From: JBDREC01 sp043820105 [NCBI: Pseudomonadota bacterium]
GTDB lineage: Bacteria; Bdellovibrionota_F; JAHFAK01
Assembly: GCA_043820105.1 (NCBI GenBank)
Contig: JBDREC010000061.1
Coordinates: forward strand, 1-30,031
DNA: 30,031 nucleotides
Reading direction: 5' to 3'
A model generated the notes under the pieces. That model did no database searches and was not told where the DNA came from. It saw only the letters and a list, made by a program, of their open reading frames with translations. Made by a program: the position numbers and the translations under genes. Below are positions 8,211 to 16,270 of this stretch, piece by piece (within the stretch, counting starts at the first letter, position 1; the number at the start of each line of letters is the position of its first letter).

Positions 8211-9642
8211 TCCAAATATCTTCATCAAATAATTCAATCGCCTCTTCAACAATTCCAGTAGCATACCAAAACGCCTGATCAGAAAAATTCGAATATTCCC
8301 CTTGTAATTCATCAAAATCATGTTTTAAAGTCATATATGATTCAGCAGAAGACTCATTGCCTGCTAGAATTAAATTAAAATCATCTTCCATGCCATCAAA
8401 ATATTCTGTAATAAGATCATGCTTTCTTACTATCTTTGCATATACATCAGGTTTAAAGCCTTTTTTTTCAATAAACTCACCATTTTCTAATTCAACAAAT
8501 CTTGTCCCAACATAAATCCAAAATTTAGAATTCTTAAGCAAGGTGCTACCAATTCCCCCAAAATGAAAGGCTCCAGTAGTATTATCTCCAAAAACCTTAA
8601 CATTTAAAACATCTTTTAGTTTTAGAAAACAATATAAAAAATCCTCAGCCTCTGACCCAACAAAATTATCTGTTAAGATGATAATTTTGCCTTTATAATT
8701 TTCTTTAGCATTTCCTCTAATATTTAATTTATAATAAGGCTCAGTAAATTTTAATTCTTCAAGACCATTTTGTGCAATCGCCTCTTCAAATTCAGCTTGC
8801 CTATCTTTAATTACTTCATAAACATTCTTATCAAAATCATTCTCTAAAAAACCATGTAATTTATATTGTGAAACTCTAAGGGCAAGTGCTTCAGGGCTTT
8901 GAAGATATCTTACTTTTAACAAATCACGACTCACTTCTTTTGATAAAAAACTATTAATAAAGTCTTTAGGAAGACTAGATCCACCAGTTACTCCCCTGAT
9001 GTCTATTACAAAAGCACCATATTTTCTAAGTTTTTTTGCTATTTTTGCAAGACCCTTCCATTTTTCATGTCCTGAAACTGGAAAATCATTGATACCAAGA
9101 ACTGGAATGGTTCTTCCTTTATAAGTATAAGTGTCTAAATCTAACTTATAACATCTCTTTGTTTCATCTGCTGCTATATTTCGCCCAAGTTTCATCAATT
9201 CAACATCACTATCATTAGACCTTGAATCTAAAGTTTGACTTTCATCATCCCAAGCAAATTTAGCAATTGAAAAATGATTATCTGGAATTTTTACAGCAAT
9301 TTTTGAAATAATGTTAAAAAAATCTCTTATAAATATAAACTCTTCACCATTTGCAAAGTTTGCTAAAACATCAGCTTGTACTTTTTGGAGCTGCTGATCA
9401 ATATAATCTTTATTCTTGAAAAAATAGCCTGAATATCCTTTTTTTAAAATATATTCCAACATATCAAGATCATATTGCGCTTCTTGTTTTGTAAGCTTAT
9501 TTGTTTTAGGTAAAAAGTCATAATTTGTTAGCTCATCAAGACCTTTATCAATCAAAAGATCGTAAGGAGTAAAGTCAGTAGCAAATGTAGCAGTAAGAAA
9601 AAGAAGAAAAATAAAAATCACACTCATAGTCTTGAACTTCAT
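8206..9642 (-). CDS. secreted S41-family (tail-specific type) peptidase-like protein
   Basis: The product is about 478 residues with a signal peptide (MKFKTMSVIFIFLLFLTATFA). The C-terminal half matches the S41/TSPc protease core: YGAFVIDIRGVTGGSS for the first strand and loop, then IIILTDNFVGSEAEDF with S330 as the likely nucleophile. After that come GDNTTGAFHFGG and EKKGFKPDVYAKI, equivalent to the usual G...PD turn. An N-terminal helical region (about residues 30-115) precedes it, and PDNHFSI near residue 120 resembles the conserved histidine segment of tricorn/IRBP-like members. No PDZ domain is evident. ATG 9642 is preferred over GTG 9651 because the GTG lies within the AAGGTG ribosome site. 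It probably acts in the envelope; the substrate is unknown. The stop is embedded in a hexamer repeat. Confidence 0.82.
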   Translation of the reverse strand: MKFKTMSVIFIFLLFLTATFATDFTPYDLLIDKGLDELTNYDFLPKTNKLTKQEAQYDLDMLEYILKKGYSGYFFKNKDYIDQQLQKVQADVLANFANGEEFIFIRDFFNIISKIAVKIPDNHFSIAKFAWDDESQTLDSRSNDSDVELMKLGRNIAADETKRCYKLDLDTYTYKGRTIPVLGINDFPVSGHEKWKGLAKIAKKLRKYGAFVIDIRGVTGGSSLPKDFINSFLSKEVSRDLLKVRYLQSPEALALRVSQYKLHGFLENDFDKNVYEVIKDRQAEFEEAIAQNGLEELKFTEPYYKLNIRGNAKENYKGKIIILTDNFVGSEAEDFLYCFLKLKDVLNVKVFGDNTTGAFHFGGIGSTLLKNSKFWIYVGTRFVELENGEFIEKKGFKPDVYAKIVRKHDLITEYFDGMEDDFNLILAGNESSAESYMTLKHDFDELQGEYSNFSDQAFWYATGIVEEAIELFDEDIWN

Positions 9643-9995
9643 AAGATACACCTTTATTAAAAGAAAGATATACTCACATACAAAACTAGCCGCTATGCGT
9701 CAAGTTATTTTTAAATTAAGAATTAGAATTAGATTAACATTGAAAAATATTGAATAGCAATTTATCCTATTGTTCCCTTGTGATACAAGTGCCACATCAG
9801 AAAATAATCAATAATCAACAATCAATTTTCAATAATTAATGAATGTTGGGCACCAGTCACCAGTGCACCAGTCGCCAGTAAGATACAAAATACCGAATAC
9901 CGAATACTGAATACTAAATACCAATCCCCGTCGCCTTGTTCCCCTGTGCTCTTGTTCTCCATACTTAGAATCAATTGTGCAATACACATACCAGA
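9643..9995. other. intergenic stretch with composite short-repeat element
   Basis: No gene is seen. After the leader of the S41 gene there is a short GAATTA-type 6-bp tract near 9715-9737, then the composite repeat listed separately at 9769-9963. No terminator or promoter stands out. Confidence 0.7.
9769..9963. repeat. composite repeat element, copy 1
   Basis: Sub-blocks in order: a small inverted repeat CTTGT-GAT-ACAAG (9777-9789), an AATAATC/AACAATC 7-bp tract (about 9803-9845), a CACCAGT/CACCAGC tract (about 9851-9880), an ATACCGA/ATACTGA tract (9890-9920), then a degenerate CCCCTGT/GCTCTTG tract to about 9963. The first four blocks recur in the same order and orientation at 29787-29930. 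Confidence 0.9.
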
Positions 9996-10385
9996 TTAGT
10001 AAAAATGTTCTGAAATAACATCAATGCATGGTTGGATTAATCTATATATTTTATCAAACAATTGTATGTTCATTGCCTGTAAGTGATAAAGCACAATGAA
10101 ATAATAAAGCATAAAAGCCCCAAATATGGCGATAACTGCAAAGGGTCGTCTTCGAAGTCTCCATAGAAGAATTGAGCCAAGAACAACTAAAACCATTTTT
10201 ACTGCAATAAATAAAATGGGGTGTTTAGTTATTAAAAAAGCCATAAATGGGTTTGCTTCAGTTGCTTTATAGGTTAATACCCAGTAAGTTGTAAGAATGC
10301 CATCAAGCACATTGAAGATATAGGTCCAGACAATGATCCATTTTAGGTATTTGAAATGTATTCTTTTTCCGATTTTAAAGTTCAT
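9996..10385 (-). CDS. small integral membrane protein (DUF5658-like)
   Basis: The product is about 129 residues from ATG 10385, with three predicted membrane segments (about residues 14-36, 55-75, 81-100). Residues NVLDGILTTYWVL followed by EANPFMAFL look like the N-x-x-D...T...E-x-NP pattern I associate with DUF5658-type proteins. The function of that group is not known. The frame stays open upstream to a GTG at 10514, giving 43 more residues, but that extension has no ribosome site, is very AT-rich and overlaps an inverted repeat. The shorter start also lacks a good Shine-Dalgarno, so the start is uncertain. It is divergent from ligA. Confidence 0.62.
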   Translation of the reverse strand: MNFKIGKRIHFKYLKWIIVWTYIFNVLDGILTTYWVLTYKATEANPFMAFLITKHPILFIAVKMVLVVLGSILLWRLRRRPFAVIAIFGAFMLYYFIVLYHLQAMNIQLFDKIYRLIQPCIDVISEHFY

Positions 10386-10494
10386 ATTTGTATTTGAAGT
10401 TATCAAAGAAAAAAAATCAATTGAAATGAATATTATTTTGAGATTATTAAATACTTGAAAATTGAATATGGCTATGATGTATTTTATTCTTTTT

Positions 10495-10516
10495 TCGTGC
10501 AAGTGCACGAGCACGA
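10495..10516. promoter_or_regulatory. inverted and direct GCACGA repeats just upstream of ligA
   Basis: TCGTGC-AAGT-GCACGA (10495-10510) is a six-pair inverted repeat. It is followed at once by a second GCACGA (10511-10516), ending 13 nt before the ligA start. It is GC-rich against its surroundings. It could be an operator or a 5'-leader hairpin. It is not a terminator, because no U-run follows on either strand. Confidence 0.3.
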
Positions 10517-10529
10517 GGATGGATAAGAT

Positions 10530-12503
10530 ATGAGCAAACAGGATTTCAATAAATTAACTGAAGAAGAGCTTGCAAAACAAATAGACTTTCACAATTACAG
10601 ATATTTTGTACTCAATGATCCTCAAATATCTGATTATGATTTTGACAAGTTAGTTGAGCAGCTAAAGTCCTTAAATCCTTTGCACCCAATCTTAGACAAA
10701 ATTGGTGCTGGTATTGAAACTATTGTATCAGGCTTTGACGTAATCCAACACAAAACACAGATGCTTTCACTTGATAAATGTTATGAAGATGACGATTTAA
10801 TAAAATGGGCAAAGGACATTCATTCAGATTTTTTAGTTATGCCCAAAATTGATGGCCTAGCGATTTCATTAAGATATGATAAATTTGGAAAACTCTTTAT
10901 CGGTGCTACTCGAGGTGATGGATTAAAAGGTGAAAACATTACAAAAAATGTTAAGCAAATCCAAGATATTCCAAATCAAGTAGATCTTTCTAAAATAGAT
11001 AATTTCAAGATTTCATCAAGAGACATTGAAATTCGTGGTGAAGCTTTTATGCAGCTATCAACATTTGAAAAATATAAAGATAACTTTTCAAATCCACGCA
11101 ACCTGGCAGCTGGTGCTATAAAGCAAAAAGACGAAACAAAAACAGGTGAATATGGATTATCATTTTATGCTTATGATATCCTTGGATTTGATTTCAAGGA
11201 TGAAAAGGATAAATTCTCTGTCCTTGAGAAACTTGGCTTCCCAATTCTGCTTCATAAATTTTATATCAAAGATAATTTAAATCAAGCTTACGCCTTCTTT
11301 TTAAGTGAAAAAAATAAGCTGGATTATGAAATAGACGGCCTTGTCTACAGAGTTTCTAAAATTTCAGAACAAATAAAACTTGGAAACACAGCTCATCATC
11401 CAAGATATGCTATTGCTTATAAGTTTGAAGGAGAAACTGGTGTAACAGTATTAAAAGATATTGAATGGTCTGTTGCTAGAACTCACGTTATAACGCCAGT
11501 TGCGTTAATTGAGCCAATAAAGCTTTCTGGAGCTATGGTTTCAAGAGCTTCACTGCACAATATCGGAATATTTAAAAAGCTCAAGCTATCAAAAAACTGT
11601 CAAATCAGTGTTGTTCGAAGAGGTGGTGTTATACCTCATGTTGAAAAAGTTGTAAATCAAGGCAATGAAAATATCGATCCACCAAGCAAATGCCCGTCAT
11701 GTGGATCGGAAACTTATTTTTCAGATGACTTCCTTTATTGCTCAAATAAAACAACTTGCAAGCAGGCTAATATTTCTTATTTGGAATATTTTATTAAAGC
11801 TTTAGAAATAGATGGGCTCGGCAATAAACATATTGAACAGCTCTATGAAAATTCATTAGTAAGAAAGCCTGCTGATTTTTTTAGACTTACAAAACAAGAT
11901 TTAATGCCACTAGATAGAATGGGCGAAAAACTAGCCTCTAAGATTATTCAAAACATATCATTAAAAAAAGAAATCACTCTTGATTCATTTCTTTATTCTC
12001 TTGGAATAAAAGATCTTGGAAAGCAAATTGCAAAAATAATAGCAAGCTTTGGGGATCTTGAAAAGATTAAGAATACCTCAAAAGAAGATCTTGGCTTGAT
12101 TCACTCAATCGGTGAAAACATCGCGGAATCAATAGAACTTGGTTTAAAAGAAAAAGAAGAAATAATAAATGACCTTTTAAATTATATCATAATTGTTGAA
12201 AATCAAAGTGCAGCAGGAAAGGTTGATTCCATTTTTTACAAAAAATCCGTTTTATTCACAGGCAAAATGGAAAGCCTTGACAGACGTGCAGCTCAGGATA
12301 TTGTCAAAATATTTGGCGGTAATATTTCCTCAACAGTTACCAAGGATCTTGATTTTTTGGTTGTTGGAAATGAGGTTTTTGAGAATTATAAATCTGGAAA
12401 ACTTCCTACTGGAAAACTCAAAAAAGCAACTAATTATAACAAATCAGGAAGCCAGATTTATATAATCTCGGAAGGTAAGTTCCTGGAAAAAACAAGAGAT
12501 TAA
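10530..12503 (+). CDS. ligA: NAD-dependent DNA ligase
   Basis: The product is 657 residues, normal for bacterial LigA. It seals nicks in DNA during replication and repair using NAD+. Visible domains in order: the Ia/adenylation region with HKTQMLSLDKCY, the nucleotidyl-accepting lysine K106 in KIDG, RNLAAGAIKQKD, and EIDGLVYRV. The OB fold follows with GNTAHHPRYAIAYKF nearby, then the four-Cys zinc finger CPSCG...CSNKTTC. Next are helix-hairpin-helix repeats (IDGLGNKHIEQL, LDRMGEKLASKI, IHSIGENIAESI) and a C-terminal BRCT domain (VLFTGKMESLDRRAAQDI). All expected parts are present. A weak GGA-type ribosome site precedes the ATG. It appears monocistronic. Confidence 0.97.
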   Translation: MSKQDFNKLTEEELAKQIDFHNYRYFVLNDPQISDYDFDKLVEQLKSLNPLHPILDKIGAGIETIVSGFDVIQHKTQMLSLDKCYEDDDLIKWAKDIHSDFLVMPKIDGLAISLRYDKFGKLFIGATRGDGLKGENITKNVKQIQDIPNQVDLSKIDNFKISSRDIEIRGEAFMQLSTFEKYKDNFSNPRNLAAGAIKQKDETKTGEYGLSFYAYDILGFDFKDEKDKFSVLEKLGFPILLHKFYIKDNLNQAYAFFLSEKNKLDYEIDGLVYRVSKISEQIKLGNTAHHPRYAIAYKFEGETGVTVLKDIEWSVARTHVITPVALIEPIKLSGAMVSRASLHNIGIFKKLKLSKNCQISVVRRGGVIPHVEKVVNQGNENIDPPSKCPSCGSETYFSDDFLYCSNKTTCKQANISYLEYFIKALEIDGLGNKHIEQLYENSLVRKPADFFRLTKQDLMPLDRMGEKLASKIIQNISLKKEITLDSFLYSLGIKDLGKQIAKIIASFGDLEKIKNTSKEDLGLIHSIGENIAESIELGLKEKEEIINDLLNYIIIVENQSAAGKVDSIFYKKSVLFTGKMESLDRRAAQDIVKIFGGNISSTVTKDLDFLVVGNEVFENYKSGKLPTGKLKKATNYNKSGSQIYIISEGKFLEKTRD

Positions 12504-12636
12504 TTATGTCTCATTTAAAGTATAGCAAACTATCCATGAAAATAGAAGTGATCTGTGTCAATTTTTCTTGTTTTATTAAATAAACATTATTACATAAATG
12601 AAATACTATTTTGATTAAAATTACTGGAGAAAAAAT

Positions 12637-13191
12637 ATGTTAAAAGGTAATAAAATTCGCTTTAAACCATTAGAAGATGATGATTGGGAAAATGTTTATA
12701 ATAGCCTAGAAAACACTGATGAGTTTAATTTTTACAATCCCAATTGCATGTATCCTGAAACCCTTAAAAACTTTAAAGATCATTTTGAAGATAAAATAAA
12801 AAATCATGAAATGCACCTTTGGAAAATTTTAGATTTTGAAAATAATTATGTGGGCCATATCGTCATTGCAAGTATAAATCAGCAACTAAAAAGCTGTGAG
12901 TTTGGTATTATTATTAAAAAAGATCAAAGACACAAAGGTTACGCTCAAGATGCTATTATTACTCTATTCAAATTCATCTTTGGTCACATGGCAATGAATC
13001 GAGTTTCAGCCACAACTATTTGCCTTAATGAACCAGTAATTAAATTAAATAAAGAACTTGGAATGAAACAAGAAGGAAAAATCAGAAAAGCATGGAGATA
13101 TGGCGATAAATTTTATGATCAACTCTTATTTGGAATGCTTAAAGAAGAATTTTATAAAAAATATCCACAAGAATTAACTTTACCATATTAA
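12637..13191 (+). CDS. GNAT-family N-acetyltransferase (RimJ/RimL type)
   Basis: The product is 184 residues. It begins IRFKPLEDDDWENVYNSLEN, like the RimJ/RimL-type Acetyltransf_3 group. The acetyl-CoA pyrophosphate-binding motif is IIIKKDQRHKGYAQDAI (Q/R-x-x-G-x-A). The C-terminal half contains NRVSATTICLNEPVIKLN and ELGMKQEGKIRKAW, the typical "N..a..l..klGF..eG..r" segment. It acetylates an amino group of an unidentified acceptor from acetyl-CoA. GGAG lies 7 nt before the ATG. It stands alone between ligA and the M24 gene, and context does not indicate the substrate. Confidence 0.88.
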   Translation: MLKGNKIRFKPLEDDDWENVYNSLENTDEFNFYNPNCMYPETLKNFKDHFEDKIKNHEMHLWKILDFENNYVGHIVIASINQQLKSCEFGIIIKKDQRHKGYAQDAIITLFKFIFGHMAMNRVSATTICLNEPVIKLNKELGMKQEGKIRKAWRYGDKFYDQLLFGMLKEEFYKKYPQELTLPY

Positions 13192-13238
13192 ACACAACAA
13201 AATAACTAAAACCATTTTCATAAATTCTCAAAAACAAA

Positions 13239-13267
13239 TTGACACATTCGCATATTAATATTATGCA
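13239..13267 (+). promoter_or_regulatory. candidate promoter for the M24-fold gene
   Basis: A perfect -35 hexamer TTGACA is at 13239-13244. At 17 bp spacing the -10 position reads TATGCA (13262-13267), a weak match that overlaps a small inverted repeat GCATA...TATGC. It lies about 55 bp upstream of the start at 13321. Only the -35 is convincing. Confidence 0.4.
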
Positions 13268-13320
13268 TGTAGTCATCAAGGGATCATTGATTTAATTCTA
13301 CTCGTGATGGGAGACCTAAT

Positions 13321-14790
13321 ATGTACGGTAAAATCAACTCAATAATTTTATCTATTTTTCTATTTATCACAATAATTTTCAATCTATTTGGCCAAGAAAA
13401 TGCTGTTCATAAAATCTCAACAAAAGAGCTAAGTCATCGAATGCTAGATTTCAACCAACACATCCTACAAGAAGGCTTAGATGCTTATATCTTATCAACT
13501 CAGCTTGGTATTTTTTATTTAACTGGAATAAACTACTATCCGATGGAAAGACCTTTTTTATTAATCTTTGTGCCAAAAATTAAAAAGCAGATCTTGCTTG
13601 TTCCTTTGATGGAAAAATCACACTTTGAAAAAGATCTTAAGGAAGTAGGTTTAAATATATTACCAAATGATATTATTACATATTTAGGCTATCCCGCGCC
13701 AAAAGGTGAAAGATGGAATGATAAGGTTTCTGAAATAGTGACAAGTTTAAATCTAAAAAACATTGGAATTGAAGAAGAAATTAATAGCAAAATTCTTGAT
13801 GAACTCATTGATCTTGGTCCAGATGTTAGTATTCAAAAAAACCCAATTATTAAGCAGATGAGACTTATTAAATCAGCTGAAGAAATTGAGCTTATGATAA
13901 GAGCAAATCTTCACTCAGCAATTTCTCTAAACAATTTACTTTCTGAAGCATATGATGGAATTACTATTGCTCAACTATTTAAAGTTGGAAAAACTTATAC
14001 TAATGAGAGATTATTTACTACTTTACATGACAATAATATAAGGCCTAATGTATTAAGCACAAAAACACTGGCAGCTGCATGGCCAGCACCTCACAGTGCT
14101 CATCCTCATTATATTCCATACCTTGATGATGTCTTATCAAAGGGTCCACATATTGCTTTTTCATTTGTAACATATGAAAGCTATTATGGTGAGTGTGAAA
14201 GAACATTTTTTCTGGTTCCTCCTGATGAGCTAGAAATAGAAGCTTTTAATGCTATGATGGAATCAAGAAAAGCAGCCATTGCTCAATTAGATAGACTAAA
14301 AAACGGTGAATCCGTTTATACCCAGGAAGTCCATGAAGCAGCTGATGCCATCTTAAGGCTAGCTGCAGCTGATTTTGGGGGAGAAGTCCTCCACAGAACT
14401 GGTCATGGAATTGGACTTGAACACCATGAAGCTCCATTTTTTGCAAAAGCTAATTCAAAAATTTATGAAGAAGACCAAAGCTTTATAGAAGAAAATGAAA
14501 CATCAACTGGAAAACATGTTATTGGAATTGAAGGAAGAGAAATCATAGCAGTTAATGAAGGCTATGGCGTTACTTTAAAACCTGGCATGTTTTTAAGCAT
14601 TGAACCAGGGCTTTATATTCCTGATATTGGCGGATTTAGACATTCAGATATCTTCTTCATAACAAAAGATGGCTATAAAAACTTAACTGATCTGGCTCCC
14701 ACAGATCTTGAGGATTTAGTAATCACTGAATCAAAATATACAAAAAAAGCAATGGGTGAAGTAATTAAACATTCATTGCATATTGATTAA
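13321..14790 (+). CDS. exported M24-fold (aminopeptidase P/creatinase-like) protein with altered metal site
   Basis: The product is 489 residues: signal peptide (about 1-25), creatinase-like N-terminal domain (about 35-180, LDAYILSTQLGIFYLTGI), and pita-bread C-terminal domain (about 185-470). Aligned by eye to E. coli PepP, the five metal ligands are mostly not kept. The first Asp position is F280, the second is E291 (in YYGECERTF), and the last Glu is S442 (in GFRHSD). H362 (GHGIG) and E428 (IEPG) remain. The RT after the second site and the EHHEAP motif are conserved, so the fold is secure but normal dinuclear peptidase activity is doubtful. GGGAG precedes the ATG. A Xaa-Pro peptidase label should be used cautiously. 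Confidence 0.85.
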   Translation: MYGKINSIILSIFLFITIIFNLFGQENAVHKISTKELSHRMLDFNQHILQEGLDAYILSTQLGIFYLTGINYYPMERPFLLIFVPKIKKQILLVPLMEKSHFEKDLKEVGLNILPNDIITYLGYPAPKGERWNDKVSEIVTSLNLKNIGIEEEINSKILDELIDLGPDVSIQKNPIIKQMRLIKSAEEIELMIRANLHSAISLNNLLSEAYDGITIAQLFKVGKTYTNERLFTTLHDNNIRPNVLSTKTLAAAWPAPHSAHPHYIPYLDDVLSKGPHIAFSFVTYESYYGECERTFFLVPPDELEIEAFNAMMESRKAAIAQLDRLKNGESVYTQEVHEAADAILRLAAADFGGEVLHRTGHGIGLEHHEAPFFAKANSKIYEEDQSFIEENETSTGKHVIGIEGREIIAVNEGYGVTLKPGMFLSIEPGLYIPDIGGFRHSDIFFITKDGYKNLTDLAPTDLEDLVITESKYTKKAMGEVIKHSLHID

Positions 14791-15121
14791 AATTTAAGTA
14801 TTTAATATTTTACATTCGTTAACTATGGCTACTAAGTTTAGCTTCAACCTTCCCCTTTGAAATAATTTAAAAGTTAATACTTACTCCAAGGTTTTATGCA
14901 CTGGAGAATTAGTTATTATTTATGGTATTTATGCCTATTCTTACCTACTAGATATTGACTCAAAATATCCTGAAGTACAAGAATTTATATTGCAAAATGG
15001 GAATGAAGTAGTTAGAAATAATGACTTTGTTTCTGAATTTGATAAAGATATCGCAAATTTTGCTTTAGCAACAAAATTCACAGGACAAGACAGTTGTACA
15101 AAATATATTTAGGAGCTAATC
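14791..15121. other. gap between M24 gene and nitroreductase, holding a broken ORF
   Basis: This stretch is almost entirely occupied by the interrupted reading frame described at 14825-15112. No repeats or terminator are seen. Confidence 0.6.
14825..15112 (+). pseudogene. interrupted small ORF upstream of the nitroreductase
   Basis: From ATG 14825 one frame runs 95 codons to TAG 15110, broken only by TGA at 14858 (codon 12). After the TGA there are 83 sense codons with coding-like composition, including YPEVQEFILQNGNEVV and DKDIANFALATKF. No ATG or GTG exists after the TGA to restart it. The terminal TAG lies inside TTTAGGAG, the ribosome site of the nitroreductase, an arrangement typical of coupled operon genes. 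That suggests this was, or is, a real gene. Options are a decayed gene, a sequence error at the TGA, or an unusual start. TGA serves as a normal stop elsewhere in the window (kinase, sppA). There is no ribosome site before the ATG. The family is not recognised. Confidence 0.45.
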
Positions 15122-15124
15122 TTG
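15111..15124 (+). promoter_or_regulatory. ribosome binding site deciding a TTG start
   Basis: AGGAG at 15111-15115 is followed after 6 nt by TTG at 15122. The strong site makes TTG the start of the nitroreductase. The first in-frame ATG lies too far inside the conserved protein to be the start. Confidence 0.8.
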
Positions 15125-15739
15125 GAAGCAAGCATTCTAGAAATTATTAAAAAACGAAAAAGCATTCGTCGCTATCTTCCAGATAAAGTAGATCGAAAAA
15201 TCATTGATGTTATTATAGATGCTGGAAGGCTGGCGCCCTCTTCTCAAAACACTCAAAGCTGGAGATATATTGTCATTGATGATGACAAGTTATTGATTGA
15301 ATTTAATGACATTGCTTTTAGTGGCCTTGCCAAACCAAACAACTGGATTAGAAAAGCACCATGCATTATCTTAGGTTGCTGCGATAAGAGAGTCTTTGCA
15401 AAACAAAGTGATGATAAGTTAAGAAAGTTCATTTCAAAAATTGCACCTTCAAAATATAATTTTCTTGAAATGGATGTGGCAATCAGCATGCAAAACATGG
15501 TCCTGCAAGCAACTGAGCTTGGTCTTGGAACTTGCTATGTTGGATGGTTTAATAAAAACAAAGTCAAAAAGTTTTTTAAATTACCCAAAGGCGTTGAACC
15601 TATTCTACTAACACCGATTGGCTACGAAGATAACAAATCAGAAATGCTAAAGTTTGAAAAAAATGTAAAAAAGTTTGCAAAATCTGCAAACAGAAAAGAA
15701 GTGGAAGAAATAACATTTTATAATAAAACTATTTCCTAA
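15122..15739 (+). CDS. nitroreductase-family flavoprotein
   Basis: The product is 205 residues starting at TTG with a strong AGGAG. It has the nitroreductase fold signatures: N-terminal IIKKRKSIRRYLPDKV for FMN phosphate binding, DAGRLAPSSQNTQSWRYIV, and C-terminal ATELGLGTCYVGWFNKNKV with LTPIGYED. Members use FMN and NAD(P)H to reduce nitro compounds, quinones or other substrates. The sequence does not say which applies here. The C-terminus (after about residue 175) is a Lys-rich helix. The gene ends tail to tail with the cupin gene, the two stop codons overlapping within the bases CTAA at 15736-15739. The broken ORF upstream was probably in the same transcript. Confidence 0.88.
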   Translation: MEASILEIIKKRKSIRRYLPDKVDRKIIDVIIDAGRLAPSSQNTQSWRYIVIDDDKLLIEFNDIAFSGLAKPNNWIRKAPCIILGCCDKRVFAKQSDDKLRKFISKIAPSKYNFLEMDVAISMQNMVLQATELGLGTCYVGWFNKNKVKKFFKLPKGVEPILLTPIGYEDNKSEMLKFEKNVKKFAKSANRKEVEEITFYNKTIS

Positions 15740-16131
15740 AACTGTCTTTCAATACTTTCTTTTGATTCAGCCCCATCTTTCATAGTTGTACCTTCTAATG
15801 TAAAAGCAGGAGTACAAAAGCAATAAAACTCAAGGTTTTCAATTTTATGATTTTTTATTAAATGCCATGAATCTTTTGGGATTAAAATATTATCACCTTG
15901 CTTAACTTCTTTTGTTTCATCATTTATCGTCATTAAGCCCTGACCCTTAATAATTATATACCATTCAATAAAATCATGTTTATGTTCATCTGTCTTTAAT
16001 CCTTCTTCCATAATAGCATAGGCTACAGACCCTTCTTTTATTTTGGCTGTGGGAAGGCCAAAGGTTTCTGTTATTTGGCAGCCATCAGTTGCGGTAAAAT
16101 AATCACTATTGAAAATATTTTTGATTTGCAT
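15736..16131 (-). CDS. small cupin-domain protein
   Basis: The product is 131 residues, a single cupin. Motif 1 is H-x-H in DEHKHDFIEWYIIIKGQG, followed by GLMTINDETKEVKQGDNILIPKDSWH, giving the second motif with its terminal His. These histidines could bind a metal. Single-domain cupins range from sugar isomerases to small-molecule sensors or dioxygenases, and nothing here decides among them. AGGAG lies 5 nt before the ATG. It overlaps the end of the nitroreductase gene on the opposite strand. The next gene upstream on this strand is the radical SAM protein 139 bp away, so co-transcription is possible. Confidence 0.85.
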   Translation of the reverse strand: MQIKNIFNSDYFTATDGCQITETFGLPTAKIKEGSVAYAIMEEGLKTDEHKHDFIEWYIIIKGQGLMTINDETKEVKQGDNILIPKDSWHLIKNHKIENLEFYCFCTPAFTLEGTTMKDGAESKESIERQF

Positions 16132-16270
16132 GAAAACTCCTATAAGTTTTAGAATTAAGATTAAGAGATAAGATTAAGAATATAGAAAATAGAATATTGA
16201 TCAATATAAAATTAGAATTGAGATTAAAAATGAGGACCATGCTCAGAGAACCAATATATAAATTTTAGTG

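Noticed and set aside
10386-10514. 43-residue N-terminal extension of the small membrane protein
   Set aside because: GTG start without a ribosome site, unusual composition, and overlap with the inverted repeat upstream of ligA.
10491-10516. Hairpin near 10500 as a rho-independent terminator
   Set aside because: The T-run precedes the hairpin on the plus strand and reads as A-run after it on the minus strand, so neither direction fits.
12507-12584. 25-codon ORF directly after ligA
   Set aside because: No ribosome site, no recognisable feature and too short to support.
14858-14860. In-frame TGA read as selenocysteine or as a sense codon
   Set aside because: No hairpin or selenoprotein context was seen, and TGA ends the histidine kinase and sppA-type genes normally.
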